Assembly (NCBI GenBank): GCA_965199805.1
Contig: CBDATO010000001.1
Location: forward strand, 2,232,001 to 2,296,000
Length of the DNA stretch: 64,000 nt
DNA from: DATAZK01 sp965199805
GTDB taxonomy: Bacteria; Actinomycetota; Actinomycetes; Frankiales; Frankiaceae
Direction: 5' to 3'
Shown here: positions 45,531-54,266 of the stretch, piece by piece
Layout: each line of letters opens with the position of its first letter
How positions within the stretch are numbered: the stretch's first letter is position 1
Translations under genes and position numbers: made by a program
The notes under the pieces: generated by a model
Databases searched by the model: none
Told to the model about the DNA's origin: nothing
Seen by the model: the letters and a program-made list of their open reading frames with translations, nothing else

Positions 45531-46720
45531 GTCGCGGCGCGAGGGCGGGTGAGCACATGCACGACGCAGCCGGCGAGCAGCGCCCAGAAGGCGGCGCCGA
45601 CCCCGCCGATGGTCGCCCCCGACGCCGCGAGGCACAGCGTGACGACCGCGGGCAGCGGTGACGACGACCGGCCGAGCGCCTGCATCAGCGCCCCGCCCAG
45701 CGGCGCGAAGAGGGCGATGCCCGCGAAGGCGGCGATGATCCCGGCCGGTGCCGCGCTCGCTGCCGCGACCACCAGCGGCGACGCGCAGCCGAAGGCGATG
45801 TACGTCGCTCCGGCCGTCACGGCTGCCACCCAGCGGCGGCTACGGTCGGGGCCGGCGTCGGGTCCGGCGGCGAGCGTCGCGGCGATCGCGGACAGGTTGA
45901 TGGCGTGCCCGCCGAGGCTCGCCGCGAGCGCGGTGGCGCCGCCGGTGTACAGCAGCGCGGGCCGCCACGGCACCTCGTAGCCGAGGTTGCGCATCACCGC
46001 GACGCCCGGGATGTTCTGGCTGGTCATGGTCACCACGTAGAGCGGCAGCGCAATCGACGTGATCGCGGCGAGCGTCCAGTGCGGGGTCGTCAGGGTGAGC
46101 CGCGGCAGGACGCCGTCGCCGAGCTGCAGCCGGCCGAACGCGCCCGAGACCGCCACCGCCACCAGCGCCACGACGAGCGTCAACGGGACGGCCCAGCGCG
46201 TGGCATAGCGCTGCGCGACCGCCCAGGCGAGCAGCATGCAGCCGATGGCCCACGGAGCCTCGTCGAAGTCGCGGAACGGCTGCAGGCAGAGCTCGAGCAG
46301 GATCCCGGCCAGCATGGCGCTGGCCACCTCGGCCGGGATGCGCCGGATCGCCCGGGCCACCTGCGGCACCAGCCCGGTCAGGGCGAGCAGGATCCCGGTG
46401 AGGACGAAGGCGCCGATCGCCGCCGCGAAGCCGCCGTCGGGTCGGCCGGCGGTCACCAGCAGCGCCGCACCCGGGGTCGACCAGGCCATCGTGACCGGAC
46501 GCCGGTAGACCAGACCGAAGACCACACACCCGGCGCCCATCGTCAGGCACAGCACGAGCAGACCGGACGACGTCTGCGCGGCATCAGCGCCGACCGCGCG
46601 CAGGCCGGCGATCACGACGGCGAACGACGAGCCGAAGCCGACGACGCCCGTGATCAGCCCGGCGACGATCGGCATGCTCATGGCGCCGGTGGTGCCGCTC
46701 GCGGACGGCCGTGGTGCCAC
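45527..46720 (-). CDS. BenE-family benzoate/H+ symporter-like transporter
   Basis: The 397-residue membrane protein has about 12 helices and BenE/NCS2-like hallmarks: PIVAGLITGVVGFGSSFAVVIAG, AWSTPGAALL, VTMTSQNIPGVAVMRN and GGHAINLSAIAA. BenE proteins import benzoate with protons. No benzoate catabolic genes lie here, though CMD and Rieske genes are in the window. GTG 46720 has TAGGTT exactly six bases upstream, a leaderless promoter. It converges with the LAL regulator. Confidence 0.87.
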   Translation of the reverse strand: MAPRPSASGTTGAMSMPIVAGLITGVVGFGSSFAVVIAGLRAVGADAAQTSSGLLVLCLTMGAGCVVFGLVYRRPVTMAWSTPGAALLVTAGRPDGGFAAAIGAFVLTGILLALTGLVPQVARAIRRIPAEVASAMLAGILLELCLQPFRDFDEAPWAIGCMLLAWAVAQRYATRWAVPLTLVVALVAVAVSGAFGRLQLGDGVLPRLTLTTPHWTLAAITSIALPLYVVTMTSQNIPGVAVMRNLGYEVPWRPALLYTGGATALAASLGGHAINLSAIAATLAAGPDAGPDRSRRWVAAVTAGATYIAFGCASPLVVAAASAAPAGIIAAFAGIALFAPLGGALMQALGRSSSPLPAVVTLCLAASGATIGGVGAAFWALLAGCVVHVLTRPRAAT

Positions 46721-46732
46721 GCCACGAACCTA
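46721..46732 (-). promoter_or_regulatory. Leaderless -10 (TAGGTT) for the BenE gene
   Basis: On the minus strand TAGGTT (46732 to 46727) is followed by six bases and GTG 46720, with no Shine-Dalgarno. The short 35-bp gap to tetR means the promoter lies immediately after the TetR stop. Confidence 0.5.
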
Positions 46733-46755
46733 GAGCGTTCGCAGCGGGATGCCCG

Positions 46756-47340
46756 TCAGTCGGCCGCCGGCTGGTAGCGCAGGCCGTCCATGAGCAGCCG
46801 CGAGATGCGGCTGGCCTGCTCCTGCCAGCCCGGGCCGTCGTTCGCGAGGCAGACGCCGCTCAGCGCGCGCAGCACGTCGGTCCCGTCGACATCCGCCCGG
46901 ATCTGCCCCGAGGCCGCGGCCGCGTCGACGAGGTCACGGATGGCGGCGTTCATCCGGTCGTGGGTGTACTGGAAGAGCTCGGAGTCGGCCGACAGCACCG
47001 TCTTCAGATGCGCCGCGAGGCCCTTCTTGCTGGCCACGTACGCGACGAACTGCTGCATGAACTCGGACAGTGCCTCGTCGGGCGGCAGGGTCTCGAGCAG
47101 CTGCACGGCGCCGTCGGTGAGCTGGTCGACGTTGCGCCGGAAAATGACTTCCATCAGCGCTTCGCGGTTGGGAAAGTGCCGGTAGAGCGTGCCGATGCCG
47201 ACCCCGGTCTGACGTGCGATGTCCTCCAGCGAGGCGTTGGCACCCTCCTGGGTGAAGACCTCGGTGGCCACCTCGATCAGCCGCTCCCGATTGCGGCGCG
47301 CGTCAGCCCGCATCGGGCGACCGTCGACGGCCCCGTTCAC
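46756..47340 (-). CDS. TetR/AcrR-family transcriptional repressor
   Basis: The 194-residue protein has a TetR N-terminal domain: NRERLIEVATEVFTQEGANASLEDIARQTGVGIGTLYRHFPNREALMEVIF. A helical ligand-binding domain follows, with LSEFMQQFVAYVASKKGLAAHLKTVL. GTG 47340 is preferred because GAGGAG lies about ten bases upstream; ATG 47313 is the alternative. It is divergent from a DHA2 exporter, the classical drug-responsive arrangement, and a 25-bp near-perfect palindrome lies between them. Confidence 0.9.
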   Translation of the reverse strand: MNGAVDGRPMRADARRNRERLIEVATEVFTQEGANASLEDIARQTGVGIGTLYRHFPNREALMEVIFRRNVDQLTDGAVQLLETLPPDEALSEFMQQFVAYVASKKGLAAHLKTVLSADSELFQYTHDRMNAAIRDLVDAAAASGQIRADVDGTDVLRALSGVCLANDGPGWQEQASRISRLLMDGLRYQPAAD

Positions 47341-47394
47341 GTCAGCGTGTCTCCTCGATGAGATTGCGACCGCAAATGCGTTGCAAGCGGAGGG

Positions 47395-47419
47395 TGCCTC
47401 CAGTATGTTACCGGAGGCA
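47395..47419. promoter_or_regulatory. TetR operator candidate
   Basis: Arms TGCCTCCAGTA (47395-47405) and TACCGGAGGCA (47409-47419) are complementary at 10 of 11 positions around a TGT centre. The site lies in the divergent tetR-exporter gap, 55 bp from the TetR start and 105 bp from the exporter start. A weaker 5-bp pair (CGACC/GGTCG near 47431-47446) follows. Confidence 0.6.
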
Positions 47420-47523
47420 GCTTCCGCTTCGACCACTGTAGGTCGGAATGCGTGGGGCGACCAGACGCTTTGAGTGCCTCGAACCGCGCGGCACAGTGCC
47501 GACGCGCAGAACGGAGAGATCCC

Positions 47524-49047
47524 GTGGCAACCGACACCACTGCCGCCGTGGGTGGCAACACCTCGGGCGGCGACACCACGGGCGGTGCCCCACGAGATCG
47601 CCGCTGGTTGGCGCTCGCGGTCATCGGCGTGGCCCAGCTCATGATCATTCTCGACGCCTCCATCGTCAACATCGCGCTCCCCCAGGCGCAGGAGGCACTG
47701 CACATCAGCGATGCCACCCGGCAGTGGGCGCTGACCGCGTACACGCTGACCTTCGGCGGCTTCCTGCTGCTCGGTGGTCGGATCGCCGACTTCATCGGCC
47801 GCAAGAAGGTCTTCCTGATCGGCCTCGCCGGCTTCGCCGCGACGTCGGCGCTGGGTGGCTTCGCCCAGTCGGCCGGCTGGCTCTTCGGGGCACGTGCCGT
47901 GCAGGGCGGGTTCGCCGCGCTGCTGGCCCCGGCCGTGCTGTCCCTGATCACCACGACCTTCACCGAGCCGCGCGAGCGGGCCAAGGCGTTCGCCGTGTAC
48001 GGGGCCATCTCCGGTGCCGGTGGCGCCGCCGGGCTCATCGCGGGCGGTCTGCTCACCGAGTACCTGAGCTGGCGGTGGACGCTTTTCGTCAACGTGCCGA
48101 TCGCGGCCGCCGTCGCCATCGCGTCGCTGCCGCTGCTCAAGGAGAGCAAGGCCGAGGGTGACCACACCTACGACGTGCCGGGGGCCATCCTCGCCACCGG
48201 TGGTCTCGCTGTCCTGGTGTACGGCTTCACCGAGGCGTCGCTGCACTCCTGGACGGCACCGCTGACCCTCATCCTGATCATCGCCGGGGTGCTCGCGCTG
48301 GTGGCCTTCGTGTGGTGGGAGTCGCGGGCGAAGAACCCGATGCTGCCGCTGCGCGTCGTGTGGGACCGCAACCGCGGCGGCTCCTACATCGGCTTCTTCC
48401 TGGCGACGATGGCGATGTTCGCCTTCTTCCTGTTCCTCACGTACTACTTCCAGCAGGTGCTGGGCTACTCGGCGCTGCGTGCGGGTGTGGCGTTCCTGCC
48501 CTTCCCGGTCGGCGTGATCATCTCGTCGGTGATCGCCTCGAGGACGTTGCCGATCTTCGGCCCGCGCATCCTCGCGACCGCCGGCTTCGTCTCGGCGGGG
48601 CTCGGTCTGCTGTGGCTGACCCAGCTGCCGGTGGAGTCGTCGTACGCCCTGCACGTGGTGCCGGCCGAGATCCTGATCAGCCTCGGCATGGGTCACGTCT
48701 TCGTGCCGCTGTCGTCGAGCGCCCTGCTGGGTGTGCCCAACCACGACGCCGGTGTGGCGAGCGCGCTGGTCAACACCATGCAGCAGGTGGGCGGGTCACT
48801 CGGTGTCGCGTTCCTCAACACGATCGCGACGAGCGCCACCGCTAATTACGCGCTCAGCCACGGCGGCAATTCGCCGGCGGCGGTGGTGCACGGCTTCACG
48901 ACCACCTTCGCGATCGGGGTGGGCATCTTCGCGGTCGCTGCCATCCTCACCTTCCTGCTGATCCGCGGGCAGGCCCGGGGCGGATCGGGCAGCGAGGGCG
49001 ACGCGCAGACGTCGGGCCTCGGGGCCACGGCCGTCCCCGTCGGCTAG
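47524..49047 (+). CDS. MFS drug exporter, DHA2 (EmrB/QacA) family
   Basis: The 507-residue protein has about 14 helices. Signatures include LDASIVNIALPQAQEALH in TM1, WALTAYTLTFGGFLLLGGRIADFIGRKK (motif A), RAVQGGFAALLAPAVLSL (motif B) and SGAGGAAGLIAGGLLTEYLSWRW (motif C). It should export lipophilic drugs with proton exchange and be repressed by the divergent TetR. GGAGAG precedes the GTG at 47524. A strong terminator follows. Confidence 0.93.
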   Translation: MATDTTAAVGGNTSGGDTTGGAPRDRRWLALAVIGVAQLMIILDASIVNIALPQAQEALHISDATRQWALTAYTLTFGGFLLLGGRIADFIGRKKVFLIGLAGFAATSALGGFAQSAGWLFGARAVQGGFAALLAPAVLSLITTTFTEPRERAKAFAVYGAISGAGGAAGLIAGGLLTEYLSWRWTLFVNVPIAAAVAIASLPLLKESKAEGDHTYDVPGAILATGGLAVLVYGFTEASLHSWTAPLTLILIIAGVLALVAFVWWESRAKNPMLPLRVVWDRNRGGSYIGFFLATMAMFAFFLFLTYYFQQVLGYSALRAGVAFLPFPVGVIISSVIASRTLPIFGPRILATAGFVSAGLGLLWLTQLPVESSYALHVVPAEILISLGMGHVFVPLSSSALLGVPNHDAGVASALVNTMQQVGGSLGVAFLNTIATSATANYALSHGGNSPAAVVHGFTTTFAIGVGIFAVAAILTFLLIRGQARGGSGSEGDAQTSGLGATAVPVG

Positions 49048-49063
49048 CTCCACCCGTACGACC

Positions 49064-49110
49064 GACCGGCCCCGTTCCCCTCGCCTTCCGCGACGGGAGC
49101 GGGGCCGGTC
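49064..49110. terminator. Strong hairpin terminator between convergent genes
   Basis: A 16-nt left arm (49064-49079, GACCGGCCCCGTTCCC) pairs with 49095-49110 (GGGAGCGGGGCCGGTC) at 15 of 16 positions, with the odd position forming G-T. The loop is 15 nt. It lies between the exporter and Na+/H+ antiporter ends and can serve both. Confidence 0.8.
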
Positions 49111-49114
49111 TCGT

Positions 49115-50692
49115 TCACTCCTCCTCGTCGCGCAGGAGCCGGATCTCCTCGGCGTCGAAGCGGCCCTGCAGCTGGCGCAGCACCGTGTCGTCGATCCGTC
49201 GTTCGTCGCGCAGCCGCACGACGGCGGCCCGCTTGTGCCCGAGCAGCGCGAGCCGGAGCTCCTCGTAGCTGTGGTCGTGCCCGTCGTCCCCGACCGGAGG
49301 CGCCCCGTCGCGGAGCCGGGCCGCCCGCTCCTCGAGCTCCGAGCGGTAGCGCTCGACGTACTCGGCGGGCGTGCCCAGCTCGGCGGCCACCCGGTCCAGG
49401 TCGGACTGGGCCGCCGCGATGGAGGTCTCCTCCGCGAGCCGCCGCTCCTCGACGAGGGCCTCGTCGGGTGGCAGCCGGGCGAAGCGGATCACGGCGGGCA
49501 GCGTCAGCCCCTGCACGACGATCGTCACCGCGATGACCGCGGCCGTGACGAAGATGATGAGCGAGCGGTCCGGGAACGGGGAGCCGTCCTTGACCGTCTC
49601 CGGGATGCCGAGTGCAGCGGCGAGCGAGACGGCGCCGCGCAGCCCGCACCAGCCCATCGGCAGCCGGCCGCGCCAGCCCACCCGGCGAAGGCGCTGCTGC
49701 GGCCGCCGGTCGAGCGCCCGGATGATGTACGGGGTCGTGTTGAGCCAGGCCAGCCGGGCGCCGACGACGACCACGATCGCGGCCAGCGCCAGGTAGGCGG
49801 CGTGCGCCACCGAGGTCGCGCCGAGGCCGTTGACGGCGGTGCGGAACTGCAGGCCGACGAGGACGAAGAGCGCCCCGTTCAGTACGTAGGTGGACAGCGT
49901 CCAGAAGGCGTTGGCCTGCACCCGGGTGCGGGCGCTGATCGCGCCGCGCGGCCCGACCTGGCTCATCCGCAGGCCGCAGGCGACGACGGCCAGCACCCCG
50001 GAGCCGTGCAGCAGGTCGGCGAGCAGGAAGGCGGCGAACGGGGTGAGCACGCTCACCGTGTTCTCCAGCAGCGGCTCCCCGGCCATTCGGCGCGCGTAGA
50101 CCACGAGCTGCGAGACGACGAGCCCCACCACGATGCCGACCGCGTACGAGAGGCCGAAGCGTCCGAGGATGGTGCCGGGGTCGGACTGCTGGGTGCCGCG
50201 GGTGACGCCGACGGCGATCGCGTAGATGACGAGCGCGGTGCCGTCGTTGATCAGGCTCTCCGCGCGCAGGGTGGTGAGGGTGCGCCGGGGCATGCCGCGG
50301 GCCAGCGCGGAGACGGCAGTGGCGTCCGTCGGGGCCACCACGGCGCCGAGGGTCCAGGCGGGTCCCCAGTCCATGCCCATCGCGTGCGCGGTGGCGGCGA
50401 CCGCGGCGGCCGTCGCGATCACCAGGCCGATGCTGGTCAGCATGATGACGCGGAAGTTCGCCCTGATCTCGCGCAGCGAGGTGGTCAGGCACTCCCAGTA
50501 GAGCAGCGCGGGCAGGAAGAGCAGCAGCACGACCTCGGACGGCAGCGTGACGGCCGCGAGGTCACCCCAGATCGACAGCAGCGCCCCGCAGCCGAGGAGC
50601 AGCACGGACTCCGGGACGGAGAACCGCCGGCCGATCAGGCCACTGCCGAAGACGCAGACGCCGAGCAGGACCACGAGCTCGAGCCCGAGCAT
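49115..50692 (-). CDS. Na+/H+ antiporter, CPA1 (NhaP/YjcE) family
   Basis: The 525-residue protein has about 12 helices followed by a cytoplasmic tail of about 120 residues. The ion-binding motif appears as VVAPTDATAVSAL and SLINDGTALVIY (ND pair), and CGLRGAVSLAAALGIP matches the CPA1 helix. It exchanges Na+ (or K+) for H+ in pH and salt homeostasis. It is the last gene of the five-gene minus-strand operon, 36 bp after crcB. The cytoplasmic tail (EERRLAEETSIAAAQ, HDHSYEELRLALLGHKRAAVVRLRDE) is helical and may be regulatory. Confidence 0.9.
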   Translation of the reverse strand: MLGLELVVLLGVCVFGSGLIGRRFSVPESVLLLGCGALLSIWGDLAAVTLPSEVVLLLFLPALLYWECLTTSLREIRANFRVIMLTSIGLVIATAAAVAATAHAMGMDWGPAWTLGAVVAPTDATAVSALARGMPRRTLTTLRAESLINDGTALVIYAIAVGVTRGTQQSDPGTILGRFGLSYAVGIVVGLVVSQLVVYARRMAGEPLLENTVSVLTPFAAFLLADLLHGSGVLAVVACGLRMSQVGPRGAISARTRVQANAFWTLSTYVLNGALFVLVGLQFRTAVNGLGATSVAHAAYLALAAIVVVVGARLAWLNTTPYIIRALDRRPQQRLRRVGWRGRLPMGWCGLRGAVSLAAALGIPETVKDGSPFPDRSLIIFVTAAVIAVTIVVQGLTLPAVIRFARLPPDEALVEERRLAEETSIAAAQSDLDRVAAELGTPAEYVERYRSELEERAARLRDGAPPVGDDGHDHSYEELRLALLGHKRAAVVRLRDERRIDDTVLRQLQGRFDAEEIRLLRDEEE

Positions 50693-50728
50693 GACTCCTC
50701 CGATCGGTGTTGATCAGACGCCATTCTG

Positions 50729-51088
50729 CTAGCGCGTGAGCAGGAGCCCGAGTGCCGCGGCGCCGACGGCCAGCAGCAGCGTGCCGAGGCCGTTGGCAAG
50801 GGCCTGGCCGTACGCCTGGCGCTGGACCAGTCGTACCGTCTCGAAGCTCGCCGTGCCGAAGGTCGTGTAGCCGCCGCAGAAGCCGGTGCCGGCGATGAGC
50901 CGCAGGTCCGTGGAGCCGCCCCGGTACAGCACGAGGCCGGTGAGCACGCCGAGGGCGAACGAGCCGCTGACGTTGATGAGCACCGTCGCCCACGGGAAGT
51001 CCGTGGGCCGCAGCCGCCGGATCCACCCGTCGAGCAGGAAGCGTGCCGCAGCGCCGAGGCCGCCGGCCAGGCCGATGAGCAGCGTCAC
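50729..51088 (-). CDS. crcB: CrcB/Fluc fluoride channel subunit 2
   Basis: The 119-residue protein has four predicted helices and Fluc signatures: LAGGLGAAARF, INVSGSFALGVLTG and GFCGGYTTFGTASFE. Fluc dimers export fluoride passively with extreme selectivity. AGGAAAG precedes GTG 51088, and its start overlaps the preceding crcB stop by 4 bp. A second CrcB directly upstream suggests a heterodimer, as in Gram-positive bacteria with paired fluc genes. Confidence 0.92.
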   Translation of the reverse strand: MTLLIGLAGGLGAAARFLLDGWIRRLRPTDFPWATVLINVSGSFALGVLTGLVLYRGGSTDLRLIAGTGFCGGYTTFGTASFETVRLVQRQAYGQALANGLGTLLLAVGAAALGLLLTR

Positions 51089-51579
51089 GTCGCTTTCCTG
51101 TCGCCGGTCCGCCTGGCGGTGCCCGCCACGATGCCGGCCCCGGTGGCGATCAAACCGGCGGCCAGCGTGACGAGCAGGTAGCCCACCGCGAGCCCCGGGC
51201 GGTCCGCGCGGACCAGCAGATCGGCCTCGACGGCGAACGTGCTGTACGTCGTGAGGCCGCCGCAGAAGCCGGTGCCGCCGAGCAGTCGGGCCTGTCGCCG
51301 GCGGCCCACATCGGGGCCCGATCGGGCCAGCGTCTCGAGCAGGACGCCGAGCACGAAGGCGCCGGCGAGGTTCGCGGCGAACGTGCCCCACGGCCAGGCG
51401 GCGGTTTGGGCGGGGGCGGCGAGCTCGAGCCCGTAGCGCGCCACCGTGCCGGCGAAGCCGCCGGCGGCCACGAGCAGCACCGAGGCACCGGGGAGGTGTC
51501 GCCGGTCGGTCGCCGGTGCGTCGGGATCGATCGGCAGCTCGCCGCGTGCGTCGGCCATCGGGCCGTTTTCTCCCGCCAT
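51085..51579 (-). CDS. crcB: CrcB/Fluc fluoride channel subunit 1
   Basis: The 164-residue protein has an N-terminal polar extension of about 35 residues and then four helices with AAGGFAGTVARYGLE, ANLAGAFVLGVLLE and GTGFCGGLTTYSTFAVEA. It pairs with the downstream CrcB to form a fluoride channel. GAGGG lies five bases before ATG 51579, which starts one base after the ClC stop. ATG 51558 is a possible shorter start. No fluoride riboswitch can be placed here because the genes abut. Confidence 0.92.
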   Translation of the reverse strand: MAGENGPMADARGELPIDPDAPATDRRHLPGASVLLVAAGGFAGTVARYGLELAAPAQTAAWPWGTFAANLAGAFVLGVLLETLARSGPDVGRRRQARLLGGTGFCGGLTTYSTFAVEADLLVRADRPGLAVGYLLVTLAAGLIATGAGIVAGTARRTGDRKAT

Positions 51580-51580
51580 G

Positions 51581-52993
51581 TCATCCCTCGCCCGGTGACG
51601 AGACGCCGCCGGTCGCCGGCAGCCGGGCCGAGTAGATCGAGTAGCCGTCCAGCCACCGGCTCGTCGCGGTCGCGAGGACGGTGGCGACCATCATCGGCGC
51701 CATGATCGCGAAGCCGCTGTGGGTGAGCTCGACGACGAGCGCCACCCCGGACAGCGGTGCCTGCATCGCGGCGCCGATCATCGCCGCCGCCGCGACCATC
51801 GCGTTCGCGCCCGCCGGGGTGCCGCCCCACAGGTGCGACCACGCGAGACCGAGGAATCCGCCGAGCGCGGCGCCGGTGGCGAGCACGGGGGTGAACAGGC
51901 CCCCGGACGCGCCGCTGCCGAGAACGAGGCCGGTGACGAGCGGCTTCAGCGCGAAGAGCACGAAGAGCAGCAGCAGGCCGCCGTGCCCCTCGAAGGCGGT
52001 GCGGGCGATCCCCTTGCCGTTGCCGAACAGCTGCGGGTAGGCGAGCCCGATCAGCCCGAGTACGGCGAAGGCGGCGACCGGAGCGGCGACCGACCGCCAG
52101 CCGGCGAGCCGGTGGTGGCTCAGCCAGCCGATGCCGCGGATGTAGCCGGTCGCGAGCAGCCCGATGACCGGCCCGAGCAGCACCGCCCACACGAAGAGGG
52201 ACGGGCTCGCCGCGTAGCCCGGGATGTTCAGATACGTCGCCTCGACCGGCAGGTAGATCCAGGCCGTCGTGGTGGCGATGCAGGTGCAGGCCGCTGCCGG
52301 CAGGATCGTCGGCAGCGTGATCCGGCCGATCAGCACCTCGGCGGTGAACAGGGCCCCGCCGAGCGGCACGTTGTAGACGGCGGCGAGCCCCGCCCCGGCG
52401 CCGCAGGCGACGAGCAGCCGGCGCTGCGCCGGGTGCAGGCGCGTCCAGCCGGCGACGATCCCGCCCGACATGCCGCCGAGCAGCTTGGGCGCGGCCTCGC
52501 GTCCGATCGAGGCGCCGAGCCCGATGACGACCTCGGAGATGACGGAGGTGCCGAGGCAGCGCCGGGGTGACAGCACCCCCGTGCCGTTCCACACCGCCTC
52601 GTCGATCTCGGACGGCTCGCCGCGCGTCGACCGGCGCAGCAGATACCAGGCCACCCCGCCGATCAGGCCGCCGACCGTCACCATCAGCAGTCGCCGTACG
52701 CCGTCGGCGCTGGACACCGCCTCGCTGAAGGTGCCGTCGGAGTAGCCGAAGGCGAGGTGCTGCACGCTGAAGAGCAGCCACATCATGAGGTCGCCGAACA
52801 GTCCCGCCGCCACCCCGGTGATCGCGACGGCCAGCCAGAAGCGCGGGCTCAGCGCGGCGTCCCCGTCACCCGTCGCGTTCGGCTGCTCCATCGCGCCGCG
52901 TCCCGAGGGCAGCCGGGTCCTGAACACGGGCTGCGGGATCCGCAGGCGTTCTGACGGCGTCACCGGCCGGCTGCTCGGCTCCACCTCGGTCAC
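51581..52993 (-). CDS. ClC-family anion channel/transporter with atypical selectivity motifs
   Basis: The 470-residue membrane protein matches ClC. The gating glutamate is in IGREAAPKL (usual GREGP..Q). The GSGIP loop is replaced by RGEPSEIDEA. GGLFTPVLATG matches GxFxP, and SIYSARL supplies the central tyrosine. Anion transport is certain by family; whether it carries chloride, fluoride or another anion is not. Neighbouring crcB genes hint at fluoride, though true CLC-F proteins usually lack the tyrosine. GTG 52993 starts 5 bp after the TDT stop; ATG 52891 is an alternative start. Confidence 0.88.
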   Translation of the reverse strand: MTEVEPSSRPVTPSERLRIPQPVFRTRLPSGRGAMEQPNATGDGDAALSPRFWLAVAITGVAAGLFGDLMMWLLFSVQHLAFGYSDGTFSEAVSSADGVRRLLMVTVGGLIGGVAWYLLRRSTRGEPSEIDEAVWNGTGVLSPRRCLGTSVISEVVIGLGASIGREAAPKLLGGMSGGIVAGWTRLHPAQRRLLVACGAGAGLAAVYNVPLGGALFTAEVLIGRITLPTILPAAACTCIATTTAWIYLPVEATYLNIPGYAASPSLFVWAVLLGPVIGLLATGYIRGIGWLSHHRLAGWRSVAAPVAAFAVLGLIGLAYPQLFGNGKGIARTAFEGHGGLLLLFVLFALKPLVTGLVLGSGASGGLFTPVLATGAALGGFLGLAWSHLWGGTPAGANAMVAAAAMIGAAMQAPLSGVALVVELTHSGFAIMAPMMVATVLATATSRWLDGYSIYSARLPATGGVSSPGEG

Positions 52994-52998
52994 GGCTC

Positions 52999-54147
52999 CT
53001 AGGGTGCGATTGCAGGCACGGGCGGTGCACAGTCTGCTCGCCCCGGCAGCCGCAGCCCGTCAGCCGCCGCCGGTGGGAGCAGAAGCCGGCCGTCGAGGGT
53101 GCGGCGCAGCGTCCGGACGAAGACCGTCGACCACGCGACCACCAGGCCGGCGAAGAGCGCGCCGGCGAGGACCGTGAACACGTCGGCGCCCGTACGTGCC
53201 GCGAGCCCGCTGACCCCGGTGACGCAGGTGCCGACCGGGAAGGTGAACGACCACCAGGCCAGGCTGAACGGGAGGCCGTCCCGCAGCTGGCGCACCGTCA
53301 GCGCGATCGCCAACGCCAGCCAGAGGGTGGCGAACCCGAGGACCGGCACGCCGTAGAGCAGCGCAAAAGCTGCGGCACCAGCGCCGTACGGAGCGGGCAG
53401 GACGTGCTGCGCGGCGTTGCCCAGCAGACCGGCGGCGGTGATCGACTGGCCGAGCGGGCCGAGGACGATCCACAGCGTCGGCACCAGCGCGGGCGCTCCC
53501 ACCTGGTGCTGGGCCAGGCGCCCCCAGATAAGGGTGATCGTCACGATGCTCGCCAGCAGCGAGAGGCCGAACATGGCGTAGCAGCCGAAGAGCAGGGTCA
53601 GCTGTGCCTGCCGGCCGGCGACGTGCGGGATCAACAGGGCGCCGGTGGCGGCGGAGACCATCGGCGGAACGACCGGCATGAGCCATCCGCCGAAGGCCGC
53701 ATCCGCGCCGACGCGGTGCCGGGTGAACATCAGGTACGGCACCGCCACGCTGCACGCCAGCCCGGCGACGGTGCCGAGCGTCCACAGCACCCAGTCGAGG
53801 TCCACCGCCGCGCGCAGGCCGATCAGGTCCTTCCCGACCAGCACGGCCCCGGCGCCCACCGTCAGCAGCGCCATGGACGGCGCGCCGTAGAAGTGGCTCA
53901 TCACCGGGTCGTCCGCGTACGCGCGGGCCGTGCCCGGGTGACGGCGCCACTGCCGTACCGTCGCGGTCGCCGTCACCACGAGCAGGACGGCGGCCAGCAG
54001 CCAGACGCCGCGCGCCGCCACGCGCAGTCCCGGTACGTGGATGGGCAGGCCGGCGGCCGCGGTGGCGACGATGCCGGTGCCCATCACCGAGGCGAAGAGG
54101 TTCGGTGCGATCGCGGCGCGGAGCCGGTCGGCGGGCTGCGTGCTCAT
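52999..54147 (-). CDS. TDT-family transporter (TehA/SLAC1-like)
   Basis: The 382-residue protein has about ten helices with LFASVMGTGIVATAA, FYGAPSMALLTVGAGA, a central WVLWTLGTVAGL and LAWWSFTFPVGT, as in tellurite-resistance/dicarboxylate and SLAC1-type anion channels. It may export organic acids or pass anions. AGGAGG lies six bases before ATG 54147, so the 7-residue longer start is rejected. It heads the operon TDT-ClC-CrcB-CrcB-antiporter and is divergent from a LysR gene. Confidence 0.88.
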   Translation of the reverse strand: MSTQPADRLRAAIAPNLFASVMGTGIVATAAAGLPIHVPGLRVAARGVWLLAAVLLVVTATATVRQWRRHPGTARAYADDPVMSHFYGAPSMALLTVGAGAVLVGKDLIGLRAAVDLDWVLWTLGTVAGLACSVAVPYLMFTRHRVGADAAFGGWLMPVVPPMVSAATGALLIPHVAGRQAQLTLLFGCYAMFGLSLLASIVTITLIWGRLAQHQVGAPALVPTLWIVLGPLGQSITAAGLLGNAAQHVLPAPYGAGAAAFALLYGVPVLGFATLWLALAIALTVRQLRDGLPFSLAWWSFTFPVGTCVTGVSGLAARTGADVFTVLAGALFAGLVVAWSTVFVRTLRRTLDGRLLLPPAAADGLRLPGRADCAPPVPAIAP

Positions 54148-54227
54148 GGTGTCCTCCTCAGCGGTCACGGGTGGCCGCAGCTCGAGCCTGGTCCGGGGGT
54201 GCGGGCGCCGGTAGCCATGTCATACGG

Positions 54228-54251
54228 ATGAGCTCATAAGGCAGCCTTATG
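54228..54251. promoter_or_regulatory. Paired palindromes between the TDT operon and lysR
   Basis: ATGAGCTCAT (54228-54237) is a perfect 10-bp palindrome. It overlaps a perfect 17-bp palindrome: CATAAGGC at 54235-54242 and GCCTTATG at 54244-54251 around A54243. The second contains T-N11-A, the LysR box. Both lie in the divergent gap close to the lysR promoter, fitting autoregulation and control of the operon. Confidence 0.6.
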
Positions 54252-54253
54252 TG

Positions 54254-54266
54254 TAGCGTCCGCGAT
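54254..54266 (+). promoter_or_regulatory. Leaderless -10 (TAGCGT) for lysR
   Basis: TAGCGT at 54254-54259 is followed by seven bases and GTG 54267. It directly abuts the palindromes, so LysR bound there would overlap its own promoter. It argues against the upstream ATG at 54249, which lies inside the palindrome. Confidence 0.55.

Noticed and set aside
47341..48744. A 450-codon N-terminal extension of the TetR frame running antisense through the exporter
   Set aside because: The TetR domain begins normally near 47340, where a ribosome binding site is present; the extension is His/Arg/Gln-rich shadow sequence.
52994..53000. A fluoride riboswitch before the ClC-CrcB genes
   Set aside because: Only 5 bp separate the TDT stop from the ClC start and the crcB genes overlap, so there is no room. 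The operon leader at 54148-54250 shows palindromes but no fluoride-aptamer sequence.
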